In this document: one piece after another, positions 47,788 to 56,959 of the stretch
Position numbering within the stretch: the first letter of the stretch is position 1
Layout: each line of letters begins with the position of its first letter
Source: Tahibacter sp042701255
Lineage (GTDB): Bacteria; Pseudomonadota; Gammaproteobacteria; Xanthomonadales; Rhodanobacteraceae
Reading direction: 5' to 3'
Assembly (NCBI RefSeq): GCF_042701255.1
Contig: NZ_CP170554.1
Span: forward strand, 186,001 to 250,000
DNA length: 64,000 bases
Notes under the pieces: model-generated
Seen by the model: only the letters and a program-made list of their open reading frames with translations
What the model was told of the DNA's origin: nothing
Database searches by the model: none
Made by a program: the position numbers and the translations under genes

Positions 47788-49143
47788 ATGCCGGAGCAGG
47801 GCGCGCGGATGCGTCGGCGCGTCCTGCTTTGTATTTTTGTAGTTTTATTCCTTTCGCAGCAAGCCGCGCTGCTCTGGCTGTACTGGGGCGGCGGCAAGAG
47901 CCTGCTCGGCGACGAGAAGAGCTATCTCGCCTGGGGCCTCGATCTGGCCGGCCTCGGCCCGCCGATATTCGATCTGGGCTGGTGGCCGCCGCTGCAGGCC
48001 TGGCTGATCGCCGGCCTGCTGCGCGTGTTCGGCGAAGCGCATTTCCTGCTCCCGCTGCAATTGCTGCAGACCGCGTTCCTGCTGGGCGCCGCCGCACTGC
48101 TGCGCGCGATCTGGCGTGACGTCGACGGCCGCGTGGCCGCGGCCAATCTGGCTGCAGCGCTGTTCCTGCTGAATCCGTCCAACATGGCCTACGCGCACTG
48201 GCTCTGGCCCGAGCCGGTGCATCTGCTGCTGCTGCTCGCCGCCCTGCGACTGCTGCAGCGTGCGCAGAGCAGCCTGCGCAGCGCCGCGGCCGGCATGGCG
48301 CTCGGTGGCGCGCTGCTGGCCAAGAGTCTGCTCAGCGCGTTCTGGCCGGCTTTCGGCCTGCTGCTTTTGCGCGGCGCGCGCTGGCGCGGCGCTGCGGCGC
48401 TGCTGCTCGGACTGGCCGTCGTCGTCGCCGTACCGCTGTGGCAAGGCTGGCGCCTGACCGGCAAGCCCATGATCGCGGACAGTTCGACCTTCAACCTCGT
48501 CGGCGGACTCAGCGACCGCTGGCGCAGCGACTACGTCGACGACAGCGTCGGGCCGCTGTCCGCCGACTATATCCGCTCGGGCGCGACGCCGGCCGAACGC
48601 AACGCGGCCTTCGGCGCGCGCGCCGCGGCGATCGTGCACGAGCAAGGCGTGCTGGAAACGGTGGAATCCCAGTTCGGCCGGCAGTATTTCCGTCTGTTCA
48701 GCGCCAAGACCACGCTTCTGTCGCAACTGCCCGGTCCGGCCTGCGCCGGCCATACCGGCAGCTATGCCGCCGCACCGGCCTGGCTCGCGCAGACGCTGGC
48801 GATCGCGAGCGACGTGCTGCATCTGCTCATGCTCGCGGGTTTCGCCGCGGGGCTCGCATTCTGGCGCCGCTGGCGCGATCCGCTGGTCTGGTGGACGGCG
48901 CTGTTCTTTGTCTACCAGTTCGGCCTGTATCTGCTGCTGCACGTGAAGGCGCGCTTCCTGCTGCCGATGATGCCGTTCCTCTGCGCCTATGCCGGCAGCG
49001 CGCTGGCAAGTTTCACGCGGCCCGCGCCGGACGCCGCGGTGCGCCTGCAGGGCGGCGCGCGCTGGATGATCGCCGGCGGGCTCGCGGTGCTGTTGCTGAT
49101 ACTGGCTCTGCTCGGCCCCTGGCTGGACCATAGCTGCGCATGA
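47788..49143 (+). CDS. GT39-like integral membrane glycosyltransferase
   Basis: The 451-residue protein has about ten membrane segments. After the first (LLCIFVVLFLSQQAALLWLYW) comes a periplasmic loop with GDEKSY, matching the acidic loop of the GT39/ArnT-type GT-C enzymes. Near the end, HVKARFLLPMMPFLCAYAGS corresponds to the conserved RY-xxP-xxP segment. Such enzymes move sugars from a polyprenyl carrier to lipid A, proteins or glycans on the outer side of the inner membrane. It could also be an O-antigen polymerase-like protein, but the GDE loop argues for GT39. It begins 3 bases after the lipoprotein stop. Confidence 0.78.
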   Translation: MPEQGARMRRRVLLCIFVVLFLSQQAALLWLYWGGGKSLLGDEKSYLAWGLDLAGLGPPIFDLGWWPPLQAWLIAGLLRVFGEAHFLLPLQLLQTAFLLGAAALLRAIWRDVDGRVAAANLAAALFLLNPSNMAYAHWLWPEPVHLLLLLAALRLLQRAQSSLRSAAAGMALGGALLAKSLLSAFWPAFGLLLLRGARWRGAAALLLGLAVVVAVPLWQGWRLTGKPMIADSSTFNLVGGLSDRWRSDYVDDSVGPLSADYIRSGATPAERNAAFGARAAAIVHEQGVLETVESQFGRQYFRLFSAKTTLLSQLPGPACAGHTGSYAAAPAWLAQTLAIASDVLHLLMLAGFAAGLAFWRRWRDPLVWWTALFFVYQFGLYLLLHVKARFLLPMMPFLCAYAGSALASFTRPAPDAAVRLQGGARWMIAGGLAVLLLILALLGPWLDHSCA

Positions 49144-49159
49144 CCCGAAGGCGAAGCGC

Positions 49160-49522
49160 ATGAACCGCGAACAGGAACTCGAATTGCGGCTGGCCGAATC
49201 GCGCCATACCGAAACCGAACTGCGCCGCGTCGTCGACGTGCTGCTGCATGAAGGCGACGCCGTATTCGCGAGCCGCAGCTGGCGCCTCGGACGCCGCCTG
49301 ACCGGCCTGGCCGACCGGCTGCGCCGCCGGCTCGGCGGCGCGCCTGCACCGGCACAGGATGCAGCGCACTGGCGGCGCATCGTCGCTGCCCATGACGACG
49401 GTCTCGCGCGGCGCCGTGCCTTGCTCGAACGTCTCTGCGCGAAGCAGCCGGTCGAGGATCTCGACGCGGTGCTCGCCGAACTCTGGAACGGCGTCGCCGC
49501 GGAGCAGCGCAGCGCGCCATGA
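49160..49522 (+). CDS. Small helical (coiled-coil) protein of the glycan operon
   Basis: This 120-residue protein is almost entirely charged helix (QELELRLAESRHTETELRRV, HWRRIVAAHDDGLARRRALL) with no signal peptide or membrane segment. I do not recognise a family. The short motif FASRSWRLGRRLTG resembles the segment that precedes many glycosyltransferase domains (SWRLTxP). It overlaps the next gene by ATGA, so it may act as a detached N-terminal helper for that multi-domain transferase. Confidence 0.7.
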   Translation: MNREQELELRLAESRHTETELRRVVDVLLHEGDAVFASRSWRLGRRLTGLADRLRRRLGGAPAPAQDAAHWRRIVAAHDDGLARRRALLERLCAKQPVEDLDAVLAELWNGVAAEQRSAP

Positions 49523-52192
49523 GCGCGCCGGCGACGAGCCTGATCCTGCTCGCCTGGAATCGCTGGGCGCTGACCGCGCGCGCGCTGGACAGCCTGCTCG
49601 CGAGCGACCTCGGCGACAGCGAGATCCTCGTCGTCGACAACGGCTCCACCGACGAGACCGGCGAAGCCCTGGCCGCGTATGCGGACCGCGTGCGCGTGCT
49701 GCGCCTGGAACGCAATCTCGGCTTCGTGCGCGGCAACAACGCCGGCATCGCCGCGGCCGCGCCGGGCAACGATCTCGTGCTGCTCAACAACGACCTCGTG
49801 TTCGGGCAGCGCGACTGGCTGACGCGGCTGCGCGATTGCGCGCTCGCGCACGCGGACACCGGCATCGCCGGCTGCCGGCTCGTCGACGGCGCCGGTCATC
49901 TGCTGCACGCAGGCACGCGCGTGCTGCCCGACGACATGGCCGGCGTGCAGACCGCATCGGGCCGCGTCGAGCGCGACGTGGGCCAGTACACCGACGGCGA
50001 TCACCTTGTCGAAGGCGTCGTGTTCGCAGCGGTCTACATCAAGCGTGCCGTCGTCGATGCGATAGGGCCGCTGCATACCGACTACGTCACCTATGCCGAA
50101 GACAGCGACTACTGCCTGCGCGCCCGCGCGGCCGGCTGGCGCACGCGGCTCTGCGGCGGCGTGAGCCTGCGCCACGAACAACACGGCTCGACGCGCGACG
50201 ACGGCGCCTTGCGCGCGCAGCTGCTCGCCGACGGCCGTGCGACGTTCGCGCGGCACTGGTCGGCGACACTCGCCGCGCAATACGACGACTCGCTGCTGCT
50301 CGTCGGCGCACTGGATTTTCCGGCGGCTGCGGCGGCCTGGCAGCGGCCGCTCGCGCGCGCACTGGACGCGGCCGGCCTGCGCCTGAGCTATCGCTCGCTG
50401 TATGCGCCGGTGCTGCCCGAGGCCATCGCCGAGCATGGCGACAGTCGCGATCACCTGCTCAACACGATGCGCCGCCGCGCGGCGTTCACGGCGCCGGATC
50501 TGGCGCTCTGCGCCGGCGATCCGGCGCTGTGGCATCGCGTGGATACGCGGCAGCGCATCGGCTATGCGGATTTCGAGCAAGGCCCGGATGCGGACACGAC
50601 CGCAGCGCTGCAGGCCATGGACGAAATCTGGGTGCCCAGCCGCTGGCATCGCGACGAACTCGCCGCGGCCGGCATCGCCGATGCGCAGGTCATGCCGTGG
50701 ATCGTCGAACCGGCCTATGCGCATCCGGGCCTGCGCGCGCCGCGCAATCCGCAGGGCGAAGGCATCGTGCTGTGTCGCGCGCGCTGGGACGGGATCGACG
50801 CGCCCTGGCGCCTGCTCGAAGCCTGGACGCGACGCTGGCGCCGCGAGACGCCATGGCGGCTGCTGCTCGTCGTCGACGCGTGCGGCGAGGACATCGCCGC
50901 GGCGACGCGGTCGCTCGCATTGGACCCTCACGGCGGCCGCTACAGCCTGCTGCCGCTGCCACAGGTGGCCGAAGAGCAGCGCGCCGCATTGTTCGCCGCA
51001 GCCGACGTGGTGATCTGCGCAAGTACCAGCCGCAGCCGCTGCTGGCCATTGCTGCAGGCCGTCGCGACGGCGCGGCCCTGGGTCGCGACCGCACGCGGCG
51101 CGCGAAGCGAACTGCTGCACGAACACGACGGCTGGGCTGCCGGCGATCGCGCCGATTCAGACATCGCCGACGGCGTGCTGGACCGGCTCGCCGATCTGCT
51201 CGCCGACCTGCCGGCAGCCCAGTCCGCGCGCGCGCGCCGCGAGCGCACGGCTGCGCGAGGACGCACTGCAAGGCACGACCGCGCAGCGCATGCGCGAGCG
51301 GCTGCGCGAAGTGCGCCGGCAACCGCCGCGTCGGCGCAGGCCGCCGGCGCGCAGCGACCACGGCCTGATCGTGCTCGGCATGCACCGCTCCGGCACCTCG
51401 TGTGTCGCCGGGCTGCTGCATCTGCTCGGCGCTTACGCGGGCCGGCCCGGCAGTTTCCTGCACGAGCCGCGCGAAAACGCGCGCGGCTTTCTCGAACGCG
51501 GCGACCTGCATCTGGCCTGCGTCGCCGCACTGCGCCGGCGCGGCGGCGACTGGTCGGTGCCGCTGGGCTGGGACACGGATGCGGTGCCCGCGGCGCGCGC
51601 GCAACTGCGCGCGGACTGGACGCCGATCCGGACCGAACTCGCGGCGCAGGCGCCCTGGTTCATCAAGGAGCCGCGCCTGTGCCTGCTGTACGACGAGATC
51701 GCCGACAGCGTCGAACGGCCGGTGTTCATCCACGTCGTGCGTGCGCCGAGCGCGGTTGCCGCGTCGGTGCAGCGCCGCGACGGACTGACCGCGCCGCACG
51801 CACTCGCGCTCTGGGAGCACTACAACCACGCCGCCGCGGCCGTCGCCGCGCGCGGTCCCGGCCTCGTGCTGGATTACCATTGCCTGTTGCAGCAGCCGCG
51901 CGAGCAGTTGCAGCGTCTGCGGCAGCGGCTGCTGGACTGCGGCGTGCAGGGCCTGCGCCATCCGGACGACGAGGAAATCGCCGCCTGGGTCGGCGCCGAG
52001 CTCGCGCACCAGCGTCACGCGCACGAGTCGTTGCCGAACACGGAGCAGCAGGCGTTGTGGCTGGCGCTGCAGGAACGCGCGGCGGATCGCGAAGCGGCGC
52101 TGCCGCCCGCATCGGCCGCCGGTATCGCGCTGCTGCAACAGATTGCCGTGGAACACCGCGCGCGCCTGCGTGCCGAACAGGAACCATCATGA
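49519..52192 (+). CDS. Fusion of GT2, GT-B-like and sulfotransferase domains (frameshifted)
   Basis: Residues 1-260 are a GT2 glycosyltransferase (SLILLAWNRWALTARALDSL, ILVVDNGSTDETGE, DLVLLNNDLVFG). Residues about 270-570 form a GT-B-like donor domain (MDEIWVPSRWHRDELAAAGI, ADVVICASTSRSRCWPLLQA). Near 51230-51260 the coding potential moves to the next frame and continues as a sulfotransferase: PAPS loop LIVLGMHRSGTSCVAGLL, FIKEPRLCLLYDE and the 3'-phosphate segment FIHVVRAPSAVAASVQRR. The stop of that frame overlaps the next start by ATGA, as do the neighbours, so the frameshift, not a separate gene, is the simplest reading. The corrected protein has about 890 residues; the span is one base more than a multiple of three. 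The enzyme would add and sulfate sugars on a surface glycan. Confidence 0.8.
51230..51260 (+). other. Likely one-base frameshift inside the GT/sulfotransferase gene
   Basis: The GT-B domain helix ends in QSARARRER in the first frame. In the next frame the sequence continues as RLREDALQGTTAQRMRERL, a good helix leading into the sulfotransferase domain. Deleting one base in the GC-repeat-rich stretch joins them. Beyond this point the first frame is Arg/Ala/Pro-rich with no family match but happens to stay open for more than 900 bases. Confidence 0.7.
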
Positions 52193-53676
52193 CCGACGCC
52201 GCCGCCAACCCGGCCTTGCCGCACCGCCTGGACTGGGACGGCGGCCTGCTGCGCGTGAGCGCCGCACCCGGCGCCGCGATCGAAATCTGGCTGGACGAAC
52301 AACCCTATGCGCGTCTGCGCGCCGACCTGTCGGGACTGATCGAACTCGCGCTGCCGCTGGCACCGAATGGGCGCGAGCGCATCAATCTGCAATTGCGCGC
52401 CGGCGCCGCGCAGTCAGCCATGGTCGCACTGCAGTTCGGCCGGGCCGGACTCGCCCGCGCCGGCGAGGTGCTGCCGCTCGCACCGCTGATCGCACAGGAC
52501 TTTGTCGACGTGGCCGCCCGCGCGGCCGAGCTGCGGCGCGAAGTCGCGATCGTCGTACCGGTCTACAACGCGCCCGCGGCGGTTGCGGCCTGTCTCGACA
52601 GCGTGCTCGCGCAGACACGCGGGCCGGCGCGGCTCATCGTCATCGACGATGCGAGCCCCGATCCGGCCATTGCGCCGCTGCTCGCCCGCTATGCCGACCG
52701 GCGCGGCGTGACCCTGCTGCGCAACGAGCGCAACCTCGGCTTCACCGCGACGGCGAACCGCGGCATCGAGGCCGCCGGCCGCGCCGACGTGGTGCTGCTC
52801 AACGCCGACACCGAAGTCGCCGCGCATTGGCTCGAAGGCCTGCGACGCGCGGCCTGGGCCGCGGCCGACACGGCCAGCGCGACCGCGGTGTCGGACAATG
52901 CCGGCGCGTTCTCGGTGCCGGAGCTCGAGCGGCACAATCCCTTTCCGGACAATTGGATTTTTGGACAAGCCGCGCTGGCCGTTCGCCAGGCCGCAGGCAG
53001 CGCCTATCCATACCTGCCGACCGGAAATGGTTTTTGCCTGTATCTGAAGCGCGAGGCGCTGGATGCGGTCGGCCTGCTCGACGCGCAGGCGTTCGCCCAG
53101 GGCTACGGCGAGGAAAACGACTGGTGCCAGCGCGCCGAAGCGGCCGGCTGGCGCCACGTGATCGCCGGCGACGTGCTCGTGCGTCATGCACGCAGCCAGA
53201 GCTTCGGCGACGAGCGCCGGGCCCGCCTCGGCGAAGCCGGCATGGCCGTACTGCGCGAACGCTGGCCGCACTATGAATCCGAGGTCGGCGCCAGCCTGTT
53301 CTCGCCGCGCCGGCGCGTGCTCGACTGGCGCGTGCGCAAGGCGTATGCGTCGGCACCGCCGCAGCCGCGCCGGCTGTACTGGGAACAGTCCGATGTGGCC
53401 GACGCTGCGGGCTGGCATCTGCAGCGCGATCGCGAAGGCCTGCTGCTGCGCCGCCCGGGTGCCGCACCGCAGCTCCACGAACGTCTGCCCGAAGCGACCG
53501 TCGCGACGGCAGCAGCGCAGGCCGAATGGAATGCGAGCTTCGCGCGGCTGCTGCAGATCCATGCGATCGACGAAGTCGTCGGCGCATTGCCGCCGGCGTT
53601 CGCCGGAATCGCGCAGCTGCTCGGCGTGAGCAACCCTGTCGCGCCGCCGTCGCGACCGTTCGGAGACGGCGCATGA
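52189..53676 (+). CDS. Glycosyltransferase family 2 with N-terminal accessory domain
   Basis: The 495-residue protein has an N-terminal beta-rich domain of about 110 residues of unknown type. A GT2 domain follows: REVAIVVPVYNAPAAVAACL, LIVIDDASPD, NERNLGFTATANRGIE, VVLLNADTEVA and QGYGEENDWCQRA. NADTEV and GEENDWC are typical of rhamnosyltransferase-like GT2 enzymes. The start is the ATG of the ATGA overlap with the upstream fusion gene, in the same frame as that gene's first part. That is why the two appear as one continuous ORF. It ends in another ATGA overlap with gmd. A capsule or O-antigen sugar transfer role is likely. Confidence 0.88.
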   Translation: MTDAAANPALPHRLDWDGGLLRVSAAPGAAIEIWLDEQPYARLRADLSGLIELALPLAPNGRERINLQLRAGAAQSAMVALQFGRAGLARAGEVLPLAPLIAQDFVDVAARAAELRREVAIVVPVYNAPAAVAACLDSVLAQTRGPARLIVIDDASPDPAIAPLLARYADRRGVTLLRNERNLGFTATANRGIEAAGRADVVLLNADTEVAAHWLEGLRRAAWAAADTASATAVSDNAGAFSVPELERHNPFPDNWIFGQAALAVRQAAGSAYPYLPTGNGFCLYLKREALDAVGLLDAQAFAQGYGEENDWCQRAEAAGWRHVIAGDVLVRHARSQSFGDERRARLGEAGMAVLRERWPHYESEVGASLFSPRRRVLDWRVRKAYASAPPQPRRLYWEQSDVADAAGWHLQRDREGLLLRRPGAAPQLHERLPEATVATAAAQAEWNASFARLLQIHAIDEVVGALPPAFAGIAQLLGVSNPVAPPSRPFGDGA

Positions 53677-54704
53677 TGCGCGTGCTCGTGACCGGCGCGG
53701 CCGGACAGGACGGCGCCTATCTCTGCCGCGATCTGCTCGCGGCCGGCTGCGAGGTCCACGCGGGCCTGCGGCCGGGCTGGCCGGAGGAATCGCTCTGGCG
53801 TCTGCGCGAGCTCGGCCTGCTCGGCCAGCCGCGACTGCAGCCGATCGCGCTCGACGTGCGCGATGCGGCCGCCTGCAGCGCGGCCGTCGAGCAGTCGCAG
53901 CCGCAGCAGCTGTTCCATCTCGCGGCGGTCAGCAGCGTCGCCCAGGCGCTGGCCGATCCGCTGGCGGCGATCGCGAGCAACGGCGACGGCACCCTGCATC
54001 TGCTCGAAGCGCTGCGCCGGCATGCGCCGGATGCGCGTTTCGTGCTCGCGTCCAGCGCCGAGATCTTCGTGCCGCGCCACGGCGTCGTCGACGAGAGCTG
54101 CGCGCTGCAGGCGCGCCATCCGTATGCGCTGTCCAAGCTGCTCGCGCATGCGGCCGTGCGCTGCTATCGCGACAGCTACGGCCTGCACGCGAGTGCCGCG
54201 ATCCTGTTCAACCACGAATCGCCGCTGCGCGGCAGCGCCTTCGTCACGCGCAAGATCGCCGCGGCCGCGGCGCGGCGTGCCGCCGGCGACACGGCCGTGC
54301 TGCTGCTCGGCAATCTCGATGCGCAGCGCGATTTCGGCTACGCACCGGACTACGTCGCCGGCCTGCGCGCACTCGCGGCGCTGGAGCGGCCCGACGACCT
54401 CGTGTTCGCCAGCGGCCATGGCGCCTCGATACGCGCGTTCGCGACCTTGGCCTACGCGGCGGCCGGCATCGCCCTGGACTGGCACGGCCGCGGGCGCGAC
54501 GAATACGCGATGGACCGGAGCAATGGCCAGCGCTGCATCGCGGTCGATCCGGCGCTGCTGCGCCCGGTCGATGCGCCGGCCCTGCGCGGCGACGCGACGC
54601 GCGCGCGGCGCAAGCTCGGTCTGGCCAACAGCGTCGATCTGGCCGGCCTCGCCGCGCTGCTCGTCGAGGCCGAGCGGCGTCGCCTCGGGAGCCCGTCCGC
54701 ATGA
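53673..54704 (+). CDS. gmd: GDP-mannose 4,6-dehydratase
   Basis: This 343-residue short-chain dehydrogenase has the NAD(P) motif VTGAAGQDGAYLCRDLLAAG, SSAEIF with the catalytic Ser, YxxxK in HPYALSKLLAH and the GMD signature NHESPLRGSAFVTRKI. RDFGYAPDYV replaces the more common RDWGHAKDYV. The enzyme turns GDP-mannose into GDP-4-keto-6-deoxymannose, the precursor of GDP-fucose, GDP-rhamnose and GDP-perosamine. No reductase or aminotransferase for the next step is encoded in the window. The start is ATG 53673 or the adjacent ATG 53676. It overlaps both neighbours. Confidence 0.92.
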   Translation: MMRVLVTGAAGQDGAYLCRDLLAAGCEVHAGLRPGWPEESLWRLRELGLLGQPRLQPIALDVRDAAACSAAVEQSQPQQLFHLAAVSSVAQALADPLAAIASNGDGTLHLLEALRRHAPDARFVLASSAEIFVPRHGVVDESCALQARHPYALSKLLAHAAVRCYRDSYGLHASAAILFNHESPLRGSAFVTRKIAAAAARRAAGDTAVLLLGNLDAQRDFGYAPDYVAGLRALAALERPDDLVFASGHGASIRAFATLAYAAAGIALDWHGRGRDEYAMDRSNGQRCIAVDPALLRPVDAPALRGDATRARRKLGLANSVDLAGLAALLVEAERRRLGSPSA

Positions 54705-56935
54705 GCGACGCACCGCTGCGCCTGATCCTCAACGTCGATGCGATCAGCGCGCCGCTGACCGGCATCGGCGTGTACACGCGCGAACTCGCCCTGGGCCTGG
54801 AGCGCTCGCCGGAGCTGGCCGAGCTCAAGCTGTTCTCGGCCTATCGCTGGGTCGCCAACAGCGAGCAGGCGTTCCAGGTCAACCGCACGATACAGACGGT
54901 GCGCCGCGTGCTGCCGTTCAAGCGCACCGCGCTGGAAGGCTATACGGCGCTGCGCGCGGCACTGTTCCGGCGCAGCGCGCGCACCCTGCGCGATCACGTG
55001 CTGCATGCGCCGAACTTCGTGCTGATGCCGTTCGACGGTCCCTGCGTGGCGACCGTGCACGACATTTCCTATCTGCGCTATCCGCAGTTCCATCCGGTCG
55101 AACGCGTGCGTTTTCTCGAACGCCATCTGCCGCCGACCCTCGCACGCGCCGATGCGCTGATCACCGATTCGGCCTACGTGCGCGACGAGCTGGTCAACGT
55201 GCTCGGCGTCGACGCGGGCAAGCTGCATGTCGTGCCGCTCGGCGTCGATGCGGCGTTTCGTCCGCAGACGGCCGAACATACCGCGGCCGTGCTCGCGCGC
55301 CACGATCTGCGCTACGGCGGCTATCTGCTCGTGGTCGCGACCCTGGAGCCGCGCAAGAATCTCGAGCGCCTGGTACAGGCCTACGCCGGTCTGCCCGACG
55401 CGCGGCGCGCGCAGCTGCCGCTGGTCGTCGTCGGCGCGCGCGGCTGGCTCGACACGGGGCTCGCCCGCGTGCTCGAACCGCTGGAGCGGCGCGGCGAAGT
55501 ACGCCGGCTCGGCTTCGTCGCCGACGCCGAACTGCCGGCCATCTACGCCGGTGCGACCGGCTTCGCGTTTCCGTCGCTGTACGAAGGCTTCGGCCTGCCG
55601 CTGCTCGAAGCCATGGCCAGCGGCGTGCCGGTGCTGACGGCGAACGCGGCATCGATGCCCGAAGTCGTCGGCGACGCGGCGCTCTGCGTCGATCCGCTGG
55701 ACGTGGATGCGATACGCGCCGGCCTGCAGCGCCTGATCGACGACACGCCCTGGCGCGAACAGGCGCGCGCCGCGGGACTGCGCCAGGCCGCGGGCTATTC
55801 CTGGCAGCGCACGGTCGCGGCGACGGTGCAGGTCTACGCCGCGGCGCGTGAGCGCGCCGGCGCGGCGACCGCGGCGCTCGCGCATCAATCGCCGCCGACG
55901 GCCGCACGGCCGCGCGCGGCCGTCGTGCTGGTCAACTTCAACACGGCCGACCGCAGCCTGCGCTGCGTCGCGTCGCTGCGCGGACTGGCCGAGCGCATAC
56001 GCCTGATCGTCGTCGACAGCGGCTCGGCCGCGGCCGATCTGGCCGCGCTGCGCGCCGGACTCGAAACGGTCTGGCCGACGGCCGAACTCGTCGCGAGTCC
56101 GCTGAACATCGGCTTCGCCGCCGGCTGCAACCGCGCGATCACGCGCGCGCTGGCCGATCCGACGATCTCGCACGTGCTGCTGCTCAACAACGACGCCGTG
56201 GCCGCGGCCGGGCTGCAACCCTGGCTGCTGGACCACCTCGACGGGCGCGCCGATACGGACCTGTCCGGCGGCCGCGTGCTCAAGCTCGCGGGCGGCAGCG
56301 ACGAAGTGGATTCGCTCGGCATCGCGTTCTACCGCAGCCTGCTAGCGTCCAACCGTCTCGATGCGCAGGACCCGTATTTCGGCCCCACCGGCGGCTGCGC
56401 GCTGTATGCGCGCCGCGTGCTCGAAGCGCTGCAGACCGCCCACGGCTATGTGTTCGACGAGGAATTCTTCTGCTACGCGGAAGACACCGACGTCGCCGCG
56501 CGCGCGCTGCTGCTCGGCTTCACGCCGGGCTATACCGACGACGTGCTCGCGCACCACGAAGGCCAGGCGTCCAGCGGCGGCGGCTTCAACGATTTCGTGC
56601 TCTACCACGGCATCCGCAATTCGCTGTGGATGCTGCTCAAGTGCGTGCCGGCCGGGCTGATCCTGCGCCACCTGCCGTCGCTCGCGGCGATCCATGCGGG
56701 CATCGTCCTGCGTCACGGCCTGCGCGGCAAAGGCCGCGTCGTGTTCCGCCTCTACCGCGACGCCGTGCGCGGCAGCCTGCGCATGCTGCGCAAGCGGCGG
56801 TGCATCCAGAGCGGACGGCGCATCGCGCCGGCGGCGTTCTCGCGCTATCTCAGCCCGCGCTTCTACGACCGCGGCTACGTGCGCAACGCGCTGCGCGACC
56901 TCTGGGCCGCGCTGCGCGGACGGCCGCGCAGCTGA
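54701..56935 (+). CDS. Bifunctional GT4-GT2 glycosyltransferase
   Basis: Two complete transferases are fused in 744 residues. Residues 1-395 are a GT4 enzyme (ISAPLTGIGVYTRELALGLE, LLVVATLEPRKNLERLVQAY, FPSLYEGFGLPLLEAMASGV). Residues about 405-690 are a GT2 enzyme (AAVVLVNFNTADRSLRCVAS, LLLNNDAVAAAGLQP, FDEEFFCYAEDTDVAARALL). A basic C-terminal helix follows. LRKNLE-type and EGFGLP motifs are of the mannosyltransferase kind, which fits GDP-mannose use next to gmd. The fusion suggests two successive sugar additions on the same acceptor. The gene ends 24 bases before the convergent C25 protease gene and closes the glycan arm. Confidence 0.93.
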   Translation: MSDAPLRLILNVDAISAPLTGIGVYTRELALGLERSPELAELKLFSAYRWVANSEQAFQVNRTIQTVRRVLPFKRTALEGYTALRAALFRRSARTLRDHVLHAPNFVLMPFDGPCVATVHDISYLRYPQFHPVERVRFLERHLPPTLARADALITDSAYVRDELVNVLGVDAGKLHVVPLGVDAAFRPQTAEHTAAVLARHDLRYGGYLLVVATLEPRKNLERLVQAYAGLPDARRAQLPLVVVGARGWLDTGLARVLEPLERRGEVRRLGFVADAELPAIYAGATGFAFPSLYEGFGLPLLEAMASGVPVLTANAASMPEVVGDAALCVDPLDVDAIRAGLQRLIDDTPWREQARAAGLRQAAGYSWQRTVAATVQVYAAARERAGAATAALAHQSPPTAARPRAAVVLVNFNTADRSLRCVASLRGLAERIRLIVVDSGSAAADLAALRAGLETVWPTAELVASPLNIGFAAGCNRAITRALADPTISHVLLLNNDAVAAAGLQPWLLDHLDGRADTDLSGGRVLKLAGGSDEVDSLGIAFYRSLLASNRLDAQDPYFGPTGGCALYARRVLEALQTAHGYVFDEEFFCYAEDTDVAARALLLGFTPGYTDDVLAHHEGQASSGGGFNDFVLYHGIRNSLWMLLKCVPAGLILRHLPSLAAIHAGIVLRHGLRGKGRVVFRLYRDAVRGSLRMLRKRRCIQSGRRIAPAAFSRYLSPRFYDRGYVRNALRDLWAALRGRPRS

Positions 56936-56959
56936 GCGCGGGCGCGGCGCCGGGAAGCT

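Noticed and set aside
47845..51126. 1093-residue ORF on the minus strand
   Set aside because: It crosses three plus-strand genes joined by short gaps or overlaps and shows only low-complexity composition.
51290..52192. Sulfotransferase domain as an independent gene starting at 51290
   Set aside because: Possible, but it would leave the upstream transferase without a stop codon in its frame. A one-base frameshift in a single fused gene explains both the missing stop and the ATGA junction at 52189.
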